Assembly (NCBI GenBank): GCA_963783175.1
Contig: CAWANG010000006.1
Location: 62,001 to 126,000 of the forward strand
Source of the DNA: Roseiarcus sp963783175
GTDB lineage: Bacteria; Pseudomonadota; Alphaproteobacteria; Rhizobiales; Beijerinckiaceae
Direction: 5' to 3'
DNA length: 64,000 nucleotides
The position numbers were made by a program, and so were the translations under genes. Each line of letters starts with the position of its first letter. Position 1 is the first letter of the stretch. Under the pieces are notes generated by a model that had not been told where the DNA came from, did not search any database, and was given only the letters and a program-made list of their open reading frames with translations. Of this stretch, positions 1-7,694 are shown in pieces.

Positions 1-990
1 ATGCGCGAGCCGGTATCGATGAGCGCGGTGGCGATGATCGTCAGCGAGCCGCCCTCTTCGATGTTCCTCGCCGCGCCGAAAAATCGCTTCGGCCGCTGCA
101 GCGCATTTGCGTCGACGCCGCCGGTCAGAACCTTTCCGGACGATGGCACCACTGTGTTGTAGGCGCGCCCCAGGCGTGTGATCGAGTTCGAGCAGGATGA
201 CTACATCCCGCCCGTGCTCGACCAGCCTCTTGGCCTTCTCGATCACCATTTCGGCAACCTGGACATGGCGGACTGCCGGTTCATCGAAGGTTGACGACAC
301 CACCTCGCCATTCACCGACCGCTGCATGTCCGTCACTTCTTCAGGGCGCTCGTCGATCAGGAGGACGATCAAATAGCACTCGGGGTGATTGGCGGTGACC
401 GATTGAGCGATGTTCTGCAGCAGCACCGTTTTTCCGGTGCGCGGCGGCGCGACGATCAGCGCCCGTTGGCCCTTGCCGATAGGCGCGACGATATCGATGA
501 CTCTCGCCGACAGATCCTTGCGAGTTGGGTCTTCCACCTCGAGGCGCAGGCGTTCGTTAGGGTAAAGCGGCGTTAGATTGTCGAAGTGGACTTTGTGCCG
601 CGTCTTCTCCGGGTCCTCGAAATTGATCCCGTTACATTTGAGCAACGCGAAATAGCGTTCCCCTTCCTTGGGGCTTCGGATCACACCTTCGACCGTATCG
701 CCAGTCCGCAGTCCCAACCGCCTGATCTGCGACGGCGAGACATAGATGTCGTCGGGACCGGGAAGATAGTTGGCGTCGGCTGACCGCAAGAAAGCAAATC
801 CGTCCTGCAAAATCTCGACCACGCCCTCGCCGATGATCTGAACGTCGACGCTCGCGAGCTGCTTGAGAATCGCGAACATCAACTCCTGCTTACGCATCGT
901 TGATGCGTTCTCGACATCGTTTTCCTCCGCGAACGCCAGGAGCTCGGTCGGAGACTTTTGCTTTAATTCCTTGAGTTTCATTTCCCGCAT
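1..990 (-). CDS. rho: Transcription termination factor Rho (3' end outside window, one frameshift)
   Basis: Rho is the hexameric RNA-dependent ATPase that ends transcription at factor-dependent sites. About 330 of the usual ~420 residues are visible; the C-terminus lies beyond base 1. The N-terminus (MREMKLKELK) carries the Rho_N helical region. Next comes the cold-shock-like RNA-binding domain (near residues 50-120, with DGFAFLR and YVSPSQIRR), then the ATPase core with Walker A APPRTGKT and the following LLIDERPEEVTDM. At 187-188 one extra T (GAGTTC where GAGTC is expected) shifts the frame inside the conserved LLDSITRLGRAYN segment; beyond it the Rho sequence (SGKVLTGGVDANA) continues in another frame. 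Rho is normally essential, so this is probably a sequencing error. The ATG at 990 matches family starts. The rho-hemJ pairing is common in alphaproteobacteria. Confidence 0.95.
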   Translation of the reverse strand, partial: MREMKLKELKQKSPTELLAFAEENDVENASTMRKQELMFAILKQLASVDVQIIGEGVVEILQDGFAFLRSADANYLPGPDDIYVSPSQIRRLGLRTGDTVEGVIRSPKEGERYFALLKCNGINFEDPEKTRHKVHFDNLTPLYPNERLRLEVEDPTRKDLSARVIDIVAPIGKGQRALIVAPPRTGKTVLLQNIAQSVTANHPECYLIVLLIDERPEEVTDMQRSVNGEVVSSTFDEPAVRHVQVAEMVIEKAKRLVEHGRDVVILLELDHTPGARLQHSGAIVRKGSDRRRRRKCAAAAEAIFRRGEEHRRGRLADDHRHRAHRYRLAH

Positions 991-1230
991 TGGCGGACCT
1001 TACTCTCGGACTTACCGGCCCGCTGGCCCGTAAAGTCACTGACGTGATGGTAGATAGCGCTGACGTTTCGAAGCGGCGTTCAGTTGTGTCAGGCTGCCGC
1101 GACGAAGGTTGGGATCGGACGATCCGGCGCCGCAAGGAACCCGTGTTGACGGGTCGCGTCGGTACATAGTCGGGTTTGCGACACTTTTCAACGGCCATTT
1201 GCTGCGCCAGCCGTTAAAGCTCCAAAAGGC

Positions 1231-1653
1231 CTAAAAAGGCTTCACCACGGCAAAAACCACAATCAGGACCATGAGGACGGTGGGAACTTCGTTCAAGACG
1301 CGATAGAACCCGGCTGACCCGGCGTTGGCGTCGACGGCGAAAGCCCGGACGCAGCGCGCAAAGTAACCGTGTAGCCCTCCAAGACCGAGGACCAGTACGA
1401 ATTTTGCCTGGAGCCAGGGCGCCTGCCAATACCCGGTCAGGAAGGCGAGCGCGATCCCGGTGACAAACACTACAATCATCGATGGATTGATGATTGCCTT
1501 GAGGAGCCGCCGCTCCATCACCTTGAAGGTTTCCGAGAGCGTCGAACCTTTGGGCGCGTCGGCGTGATAAACGAACAGCCGCGGCAGGTACAGCATCCCT
1601 GCCATCCAAGCGATGACAGCGACTATGTGCAGCGCCTTGACCCAGAGAATCAT
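1231..1653 (-). CDS. hemJ: Protoporphyrinogen IX oxidase HemJ
   Basis: HemJ is the membrane enzyme that oxidises protoporphyrinogen IX to protoporphyrin IX in haem synthesis in bacteria lacking HemY or HemG. The 140-residue protein has the family length and about four membrane spans. The N-terminal KALHIVAVIAWMAGMLYLPR segment is typical, with the conserved His in the first helix and YLPRLFVYH after it. It lies upstream of rho on the same strand, 240 bp away, and diverges from ppsR across the presumed origin. hemE, which often sits next to hemJ at alphaproteobacterial origins, is not here. The ATG at 1653 gives the usual N-terminus. Confidence 0.9.
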   Translation of the reverse strand: MILWVKALHIVAVIAWMAGMLYLPRLFVYHADAPKGSTLSETFKVMERRLLKAIINPSMIVVFVTGIALAFLTGYWQAPWLQAKFVLVLGLGGLHGYFARCVRAFAVDANAGSAGFYRVLNEVPTVLMVLIVVFAVVKPF

Positions 1654-2126
1654 ACGAGACTTCGCAATGATCGGCGGCTAATCCGCCTATTGAACAGCCG
1701 CTGGCATTAGAGCCTCGGACCAGTGCGGCGCAAGTTGCGGCCGTCATTCGCGATCAAAATCAGAATCGAGATGGCAAGTGATTCTTATTCTTCAGGACTC
1801 GATTTGAAAACAACCAGCGCTATCCAAAGGAGCCACCCATCCTGGAAGCCGCCAAAGGCGCGAGCGCCTGGGACGAGGGGGTCACTGCGGTTAAACATTT
1901 ATTAACAATTTCTGAGTGATGACCAATATCGCCAAATATATGTTGTATGCTCTCCCCATAATTCATACGTGTCTTTGCGATCGGCGAAATTTTGTACGAG
2001 TGGGCACGCCTGTGAATCGTCAAGCGCCGCTGTGGTGGGCGGGCCGATGGCTGAGGGAAGCCGGCCCCACTTTCCACGCCTGTCCACAAGAAGCGTGGCC
2101 GGTTATAACCAGCCGCGATTCCGTCC
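1654..2126. other. Putative chromosomal replication origin (oriC) between hemJ and ppsR
   Basis: This 473-bp gap has no credible gene and separates two divergent blocks: rho-hemJ to the left and ppsR-maf-aroE-coaE-dnaQ to the right. In Caulobacter, Rickettsia and several Rhizobiales the origin lies just upstream of this same ppsR (RP001/COG1806)-maf-aroE block. Visible elements are a full CtrA box at 1891-1906, an AT-rich stretch around 1890-1950, five GANTC sites (1763, 1780, 1796, 2014, 2117), a near-consensus DnaA box CTGTCCACA at 2080-2088, weaker candidates at 1820-1828 and 2069-2077, and a perfect 10-bp palindrome GGTTATAACC at 2101-2110. Perfect TTATCCACA boxes are absent, so the origin call rests mainly on context, the CtrA box and GANTC density. 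Confidence 0.65.
1891..1906. promoter_or_regulatory. CtrA binding site, perfect TTAA-N7-TTAAC
   Basis: TTAA at 1891-1894, seven bases ACATTTA, then TTAAC at 1902-1906. This matches the full Caulobacter CtrA consensus exactly. In Caulobacter such sites inside the origin let phosphorylated CtrA block replication initiation. The site lies in an AT-rich part of the hemJ-ppsR gap. Binding is inferred from the motif and location. Confidence 0.7.
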
Positions 2127-2972
2127 GTGGGGGCCGCATTGGGCCGCAGCTATTTTCATCTTCATCTGGTTTCGGATTCGACCGGCGAGACGCTGATCGC
2201 TGCATCGCGAGCCGCCTCGGCGCAATATCAAGGCGTGGCCTCGATTGAACACGTCTACCCACTGATCCGGACTCCGGCGCAGCTCGGTCGGGTGATTGCC
2301 GAAATCGAGAACGCGCCCGGAATCGTTCTCTTTACTCTGGTCGATTCCGATCTCTCGAAACGGCTTGAAGAAGGCTGCGCCGCATCGGGCTCGCCCTGCT
2401 TGTCAGTGCTGGGACCGATCCTGACGTTGTTCAAGTCTTACCTTGGACAGAACTCGACGCCGCGAGCCGGGGCGCAACATATGCTCAATGCTGAATATTT
2501 CAAACGGATCGATGCGTTGAATTTCAGCATGATAAGCGATGATGGACAGGCGGCGGAAAATCTTGACCATGCGGATATTGTCCTCCTCGGAGTGAGTCGA
2601 ACTTCGAAGACCCCGACCAGCATCTATCTTGCGAACCGTGGATATAAGACCGCAAACGTTCCGCTAGTGCCGCATGTCCCGTTGCCCCGAGCGCTCGACC
2701 ATCTTCGCCGCCCGCTCGTCGTCGGCCTCATTGCTTCCGCCGATCGCATCGTGCAAATCCGTCAGAATCGCCTTCTGTCGCTCAACGCCGATACGCGGAC
2801 CGAATATGTCGATCGCGCCGCCGTTGCTGAGGAGGTCGCCGCGTCGCGTCGGCTGTTCGCGGAACGTGGCTGGCCAACAATCGACGTGACGCGACGGTCG
2901 ATCGAAGAGACGGCGGCGGCAGTGCTCGATCTTTATCGTGCGCACCGACTAAAGTTCATCGCCGAGGGCTGA
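2127..2972 (+). CDS. ppsR: Pyruvate, phosphate dikinase / PEP synthase regulatory protein (COG1806)
   Basis: This bifunctional serine/threonine kinase and phosphorylase switches pyruvate phosphate dikinase or PEP synthase on and off by ADP-dependent phosphorylation. The 281-residue protein has the family N-terminus FHLHLVSDSTGETL and the P-loop-like GVSRTSKTPTS near residue 155. The start is GTG at 2127; a TTG at 2139 would also keep the conserved N-terminus. It is the first gene right of the presumed origin, the same position as the first annotated Caulobacter gene, and it heads a tightly overlapping operon with maf, aroE, coaE and dnaQ. Confidence 0.92.
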   Translation: MGAALGRSYFHLHLVSDSTGETLIAASRAASAQYQGVASIEHVYPLIRTPAQLGRVIAEIENAPGIVLFTLVDSDLSKRLEEGCAASGSPCLSVLGPILTLFKSYLGQNSTPRAGAQHMLNAEYFKRIDALNFSMISDDGQAAENLDHADIVLLGVSRTSKTPTSIYLANRGYKTANVPLVPHVPLPRALDHLRRPLVVGLIASADRIVQIRQNRLLSLNADTRTEYVDRAAVAEEVAASRRLFAERGWPTIDVTRRSIEETAAAVLDLYRAHRLKFIAEG

Positions 2973-3628
2973 TGGCGGCGCAAGTGGCCGGGATTTCGGC
3001 GCCGAGACCGGCGCCTTCTCTGTGGCGCGGGGCTCAGCCCTTGATTCTCGCCTCGAAGAGCCGCACCCGCCGGACCCTTTTGTCAGCCGTCGGGCTTGAC
3101 ACGGAGGTTGTCACAGCCGAAGTCGACGAGCGGGCGCTCGAAGACCGGCATGTCGCGGGCGGCGGTTCGCTCGAGAGTCTCGCCAGCGAATTGGCGCGGG
3201 CCAAGGCGCTCGCCGTCAGCGCGGTCTGGCCAGATTCCTATTGCCTGGGCGCCGATCAAACGCTCACTCTGGAGGGTAGGATCTTCCACAAGGCCAGTGA
3301 TTTCGAGGAGGCTGCGCGGTCGCTCGCCGCGCTTTCCGGCAAAACGCATCGCCTGACTTCCGCCTTTTGCGTCGCCCGCTTCGGACGGCCGCTGGTTATC
3401 GACAGCGATCACGCAGACCTGCGCCTCCGGACGCTCGATCCGTTGACTATTTCGCGCTATCTCGATCGGGTCGGCCCCGCGGCGTTAGCGTCGGTCGGCG
3501 GCTATCAGGTCGAGGGTCTCGGCGCCCATCTTATTGATCGCATCGAAGGAGAGTATTCCGTTGTTCTGGGATTGCCAATTCTCGCGCTCCTAGCTTGGCT
3601 ACGGCGTGAAAACTTGATCTCGCTATGA
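2972..3628 (+). CDS. maf: Maf-like nucleoside triphosphate pyrophosphatase
   Basis: Maf-family house-cleaning enzymes hydrolyse non-canonical or modified NTPs to the monophosphate. The 218-residue protein has LILASKSRTRRTLLSAVG at the N-terminus (the substrate-loop S-x-R element) and GADQTLTLEGR near residue 85, with the aspartate of the catalytic region. Its ATG overlaps the ppsR stop by one base (TGATG), and its stop overlaps aroE by four, so it is translationally coupled in the origin-proximal operon. Its exact nucleotide preference cannot be read from the sequence. Confidence 0.88.
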   Translation: MAAQVAGISAPRPAPSLWRGAQPLILASKSRTRRTLLSAVGLDTEVVTAEVDERALEDRHVAGGGSLESLASELARAKALAVSAVWPDSYCLGADQTLTLEGRIFHKASDFEEAARSLAALSGKTHRLTSAFCVARFGRPLVIDSDHADLRLRTLDPLTISRYLDRVGPAALASVGGYQVEGLGAHLIDRIEGEYSVVLGLPILALLAWLRRENLISL

Positions 3629-4485
3629 GCAATGCCGTTGCGCCCCGCGCGGGGGTGGCCGGTTGGCCGGTGGACCACTCCCGGTCGCCGACGATACATC
3701 GTTACTGGCTCAAGGAGCTTGGCCTGTCCGGGCGCTACGAGAGATTTGCCGTCCGGCCGGGACAATTCCGTCCGTTCGCGACCCAGATCGGCCAGGACGA
3801 GCTCGTCGGCGCCAACGTGACAGCGCCTCATAAAGAGGCAGCCTTTAGTCTTTGCGACCAACGAACGCCGGTCGCCGAGGCGCTCGGAGCCGTGAACACG
3901 TTGTGGCGGCGCGACGGGCTTCTGTGGGGCGACAATACCGACGTTGCCGGCTTTCTGGCCAATATGGACGACAGCGCGCCCGGCTGGGCGGGGCAAGCGA
4001 AATTGGCGGTCGTCATTGGCGCCGGCGGCGCCGCCCGGGCAATCATCTACGCGCTTAAGTCGCGCGGATTCGAGCGCATCGCCGTCGTCAACAGAACCCA
4101 GGCCCGAGCCGAGGCGTTGGCCGCGCATTTTGGAGGTTCGATCGTGGCAACGCCTTGGGCTCAAGTGACAGTGAAGCTGCGGGAGGCAGATCTGCTCGTC
4201 AATACGAGCGTGCTCGGCATGGCCGGACAGCCGCCGCTCGCCGTCGATCTGAGCCCGCTCCCGGACCGGGCGGTCGTCGCCGACATCGTCTATGTTCCGC
4301 TGCGGACGCCGCTCATCGAGGCTGCGAGGGCGCGCGGCTTGCGCGCCGCGGAGGGCTTGGGGATGCTGCTCCATCAAGCGGCGCCCGGTTTCGCCCGTTG
4401 GTTCGGCGCGCAGCCGAGAGTGACGCCGTCCCTGCGGGCGCTGGTCGAGGCTGAGGTCCTGGCGACGCACGTGGAGGCGCGGTGA
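3625..4485 (+). CDS. aroE: Shikimate 5-dehydrogenase
   Basis: AroE reduces 3-dehydroshikimate to shikimate with NADPH in aromatic amino-acid synthesis. The 286-residue protein carries the substrate-binding signature NVTAPHKEAA with the catalytic lysine, NTDVAGF with the partner aspartate, and the Rossmann nucleotide loop GAGGAARA followed by VVNRTQA (an NADP-type loop). Four-base overlaps with maf (ATGA) and with coaE (GTGA) indicate coupled translation. Length and motifs are normal. Confidence 0.95.
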   Translation: MSNAVAPRAGVAGWPVDHSRSPTIHRYWLKELGLSGRYERFAVRPGQFRPFATQIGQDELVGANVTAPHKEAAFSLCDQRTPVAEALGAVNTLWRRDGLLWGDNTDVAGFLANMDDSAPGWAGQAKLAVVIGAGGAARAIIYALKSRGFERIAVVNRTQARAEALAAHFGGSIVATPWAQVTVKLREADLLVNTSVLGMAGQPPLAVDLSPLPDRAVVADIVYVPLRTPLIEAARARGLRAAEGLGMLLHQAAPGFARWFGAQPRVTPSLRALVEAEVLATHVEAR

Positions 4486-5090
4486 TTGTCGTTGGACTGA
4501 CGGGCTCGATCGCGATGGGAAAATCGACCGTCGCGGCCATGTTCGCCGAGTTCGGCGTCCCGATATTCAACGCCGACGACGCTGTGCGGGAATTCTACGC
4601 CACGGAAGGCGCGAAATCGATCGAGGCGGCATTTCCCGGCATCATGGTCGAGGGAAAAATAGACCGCGAGCGTCTCGGGGCGCGCGTGCTAGGCGACGTG
4701 AGTGCGCTTGAGCGCCTTGAAGGTCTGGTGCATCCCTCGGTCGCGAAGGCGCGGGTTCGGTTCCTCGAGCAGGCGGCGGCCGAGGGCCGGCGGATGGCGA
4801 TCGTCGATGTGCCCCTTCTGTTGGAGACTGGCGGGGATTTGGACGTCGATCTCGTCGTCGTCGTCAGCGCGCCGGAATTTGTCCAACGCGCGCGCGCCAT
4901 GGCGCGCGAAGGTATGACCGAGGCCAAACTCGAGGCCGTCCTCGCGCGCCAGGCCTCGGACGTCGAAAAGCGGCGGCGGGCTCATTTCATTATCGACACA
5001 CGGGGCAGCCATAAGTTGACCCGCACGGTCGTCGCTCAATTCATGCGCGCAGGCGGAGCGCTCATCGGAGGCAGACGCAGCCATGCGTGA
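4482..5090 (+). CDS. coaE: Dephospho-CoA kinase
   Basis: CoaE phosphorylates the ribose 3'-OH of dephospho-CoA, the last step of coenzyme A synthesis. The 202-residue protein begins with the P-loop GLTGSIAMGKST and continues with the substrate-lid elements FNADDAVRE and DVPLLLETG. The start is GTG at 4482, overlapping the aroE stop. The 3' end overlaps dnaQ by eight bases, as in many alphaproteobacteria where coaE and dnaQ are neighbours. Confidence 0.95.
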   Translation: MIVVGLTGSIAMGKSTVAAMFAEFGVPIFNADDAVREFYATEGAKSIEAAFPGIMVEGKIDRERLGARVLGDVSALERLEGLVHPSVAKARVRFLEQAAAEGRRMAIVDVPLLLETGGDLDVDLVVVVSAPEFVQRARAMAREGMTEAKLEAVLARQASDVEKRRRAHFIIDTRGSHKLTRTVVAQFMRAGGALIGGRRSHA

Positions 5091-5784
5091 AATCGTGCTC
5101 GACACGGAAACGACAGGCCTCGATCCAGCGGATGGGCACCGGGTGGTAGAGATCGGCGCGGTCGAGATTGTCCATCAGGCCTTGACTGGGAAGACCTTTC
5201 ACACGCTGATCAATCCGGAACGCGACGTCCCCCAGGATGCCGCGCGCGTCCACGGCCACACAGTGGCCGTCCTCAAAGACAAGCCGGTCTTCGCCGGGGT
5301 GGTCGACGAATTTCTCGCCTTCATCGGAGCTTCGAGGCTCGTCATCCATAACGCCGAATTCGATATGCGCTTCGTCAACGCGGAGCTGACGAGGCTAGGG
5401 CGTGAGCCGATCGGCATGGACCAGGTCGTCGACACGCTTGCGCTGGCGCGAAGAAAGCACCCCGGACAGCCGAACAGTCTCGACGCCTTGTGCGATCGCT
5501 ACCGCATCGATCGCTCGCGGCGGGTCAGGCACGGCGCGTTGCTCGATGCGGAAATTCTGGTCGATGTCTATTGTGAGCTCACCGGAGGCCGGCAGCGCTC
5601 GCTCGCCTTTGGTGAGGCTGAAGAACCTGCCGGTCGGCTTGCCGCCCCGTTTTCTCCGCGTGGGGCGGCGAGGCCGCGGCATCAATCGCCGATCCAAAGC
5701 GGGGAGGCGAGCGCTCACGCGCAATATATCAAAAGCCTTGGCGTCGATGCGATCTGGTTTCGCTACCTGGCCCAGCCGGTTTGA
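5083..5784 (+). CDS. dnaQ: DNA polymerase III epsilon subunit (proofreading exonuclease)
   Basis: DnaQ is the 3'-5' proofreading exonuclease of the replicative polymerase. The 233-residue protein shows the DEDDh exonuclease motifs: Exo I DTETTGLDP at the start, Exo II HNAEFDMRFVN near residue 90 and Exo III HGALLDAEIL near residue 145. The C-terminal tail (about residues 180-233), which normally binds the alpha subunit, is present. It is the last gene of the ppsR operon and faces convergent secB 21 bp away. Confidence 0.95.
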   Translation: MREIVLDTETTGLDPADGHRVVEIGAVEIVHQALTGKTFHTLINPERDVPQDAARVHGHTVAVLKDKPVFAGVVDEFLAFIGASRLVIHNAEFDMRFVNAELTRLGREPIGMDQVVDTLALARRKHPGQPNSLDALCDRYRIDRSRRVRHGALLDAEILVDVYCELTGGRQRSLAFGEAEEPAGRLAAPFSPRGAARPRHQSPIQSGEASAHAQYIKSLGVDAIWFRYLAQPV

Positions 5785-5805
5785 CCCGCGTCGCCGACGA
5801 AAAGG

Positions 5806-6291
5806 TCAGGCTGTTCGCTGCTGCTCCTGACCGCCGGCAGCGGCCAGACGCTGCAAATAGAGCGCGTGAAAATCGATCGGGTCGATATAGAGCGGCGGAT
5901 AGGAGCCGCCGCGTACCGCATCGGCGATGATCTGGCGCGCGAACGGGAACAACAGTCGCGGCCCTTCGATCATGACAACCGGCTGGACCTGTTCCGGCGG
6001 AAAGTTCTCGACCCGGAACACGCCGGCGTAATTGAGCTCGAACTTGAACATCGTATCCGCGCCCTGGCCCGCCCCGCCCTCAAGCATGAGGCTCACCTCG
6101 AAGTCCGAGGGCGCGAGCTGGCGCGCGTTGACATTGATCTGGATCGAGATGTTGGGAGCCGCCTGCTGCGGACCCAAGGTGCGCGGCGCATTGGGATTCT
6201 CGAACGACAGATCTTTCGTATACTGGGCGAGAACCGAAAATTTCGGACCGGTCTGCGGCGCTTCGGCGCCGTTGCCGTTTTGATCAGGCAT
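5806..6291 (-). CDS. secB: Protein-export chaperone SecB
   Basis: SecB is the tetrameric cytosolic chaperone that keeps preproteins unfolded and passes them to SecA (encoded at 46542-49355). The 161-residue protein contains the family core VLAQYTKDLSFENPNAP near residue 20 and FPPEQVQPVVMIEGPRLLFP near residue 105. An upstream in-frame start at 6330 exists, but the ATG at 6291 gives the usual N-terminus. It is convergent with dnaQ, as in Caulobacter, where secB also closes this origin-proximal block. Confidence 0.93.
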   Translation of the reverse strand: MPDQNGNGAEAPQTGPKFSVLAQYTKDLSFENPNAPRTLGPQQAAPNISIQINVNARQLAPSDFEVSLMLEGGAGQGADTMFKFELNYAGVFRVENFPPEQVQPVVMIEGPRLLFPFARQIIADAVRGGSYPPLYIDPIDFHALYLQRLAAAGGQEQQRTA

Positions 6292-6416
6292 GGTCAACTG
6301 CTCCCAGCGCCGCCAGTCCGAACGCCTCATGGCGGTCGTTGGGGCAACCCAAACGCACTTCGGCGTCGCCTAGCATGGCGCCCATAGGCAGACAAGCGCG
6401 CCGCCAGCTAGCACAA

Positions 6417-7694
6417 TCACCGCGCGGCGCTGACCCGTTTGAACAACGCCAGGTCGGCGTAGCCGTCGGGCACAAGACCGTTGCGCTCCTGATAGGCGCG
6501 CACCGCTGAGCGCAACGCATCGCCGGTCTTGCCGTCGATATTGCCGACGTCGTAACCCATTTTCTTTAGTTCGCCCTGAAGGGTTTTGATTTGGCCCGTG
6601 CTCAGCGGGCTGCCCTCGGTCGGCCACGGAGCGATCACGCCCAGCCCGCCCTTGACCGCGTCGCCGAGTACCCCGACCGAGAGAGCGTAAGCCGTCGAAT
6701 TATTGTAGGCTTTGATAACCTCGAAATTGCCGGTGATGAGAAACACCGGTCCCTTGCGACCAGCGAGGATCATAAGGCGGCCCTCGCCCTTTTCCGCCCA
6801 CGGCAGACCGTCGGCTCTTCTGACGCCGCGGGCGGCGAAAGATGAGAATGGCGCGGGCGATGTCGAGTCCGCGTCGGTCAGGACGAAACTGGGAGGCAAC
6901 GCGACCTCGAAACCCCAAGGCAAGCCCTTGGTCCAGCCGTGCTTGGCCAGATAATTCGCAGTCGAGCCGATAGCGTCTGCTTCGCTCTTCCAAATATCGC
7001 GCCGGCCGTGCCCCTCGAAATCGACGGCGTAGGCAAGGTAGCTCGACGGCATGAACTGCGTCTGCCCCATCGCGCCCGCCCATGAACCGAGCATCACCGC
7101 AGGGGGAATGTCGCCGTGCTCGAGGATGACCAACGCCGACAGCAATTCGTCGCGGAAGTAATCGCCGCGAAAACGAACATAGGCGAGGGTCGCCATCGCC
7201 CGAACGACATTGTTCGATCCGACATAGTCGCCAAAATCCGTCTCGAGGCCCCAGATGCCCAAGATCGCGGCGTCATCGACGCCGTAGGTCTCTTTGGCTT
7301 TGGCGAACCAGACGCTCGCGGCGATGGCCTTGGCGCGGCCGCGCTCAATACGGTCAGGGGAAACGGCGCTGTCGACGTAGTCCCAAATTGGACGCACGAA
7401 CTCGGGTTGCGCTTCCGTCATCGCGACGACCTTCGGATCGAAGGAGACGCCGGCGAAGGCGGCGTCGAAGGTCGGGCGCGAAACTCCGCGCTGCTCGGCA
7501 AGCGGCCATAGCGAGGCGATGTAATCGTGGAAGGGATCGCGGTGGGAATGGACCGGTCGCCTCCCAGTGGCGGCGTCCGAAGGTAATGCAAGGCCAGTCA
7601 ATCCAACAGCGACGATCGCGATGCGCAGGAGCGCCAAAACGAGCAGACCCTGTGTGCGCGCGTCGACCAGCCGGATCGGAATCGCCGGCGTCAA
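6417..7694 (-). CDS. Membrane-bound lytic murein transglycosylase, MltB family, with peptidoglycan-binding domain
   Basis: This enzyme cleaves the MurNAc-GlcNAc bond of peptidoglycan non-hydrolytically. The 425-residue protein has a hydrophobic export segment (about residues 17-40), an SLT_2/MltB catalytic domain (about 50-345) with the catalytic glutamate in GIWGLETDFG and the GAMGQTQFMPSSY loop, and a C-terminal PG_binding_1 domain (about 360-422, LQGELKKMGYDVGNIDGKTG). No lipobox is obvious. The start is probably TTG at 7694, overlapping the fabI stop (TTGA), so it appears translationally coupled to the fatty-acid cluster. Confidence 0.9.
   Translation of the reverse strand: MTPAIPIRLVDARTQGLLVLALLRIAIVAVGLTGLALPSDAATGRRPVHSHRDPFHDYIASLWPLAEQRGVSRPTFDAAFAGVSFDPKVVAMTEAQPEFVRPIWDYVDSAVSPDRIERGRAKAIAASVWFAKAKETYGVDDAAILGIWGLETDFGDYVGSNNVVRAMATLAYVRFRGDYFRDELLSALVILEHGDIPPAVMLGSWAGAMGQTQFMPSSYLAYAVDFEGHGRRDIWKSEADAIGSTANYLAKHGWTKGLPWGFEVALPPSFVLTDADSTSPAPFSSFAARGVRRADGLPWAEKGEGRLMILAGRKGPVFLITGNFEVIKAYNNSTAYALSVGVLGDAVKGGLGVIAPWPTEGSPLSTGQIKTLQGELKKMGYDVGNIDGKTGDALRSAVRAYQERNGLVPDGYADLALFKRVSAAR

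Noticed and set aside
3505..4470. 321-codon minus-strand open frame opposite maf/aroE
   Set aside because: Antisense to aroE with its conserved motifs; Arg-rich composition typical of shadow frames.
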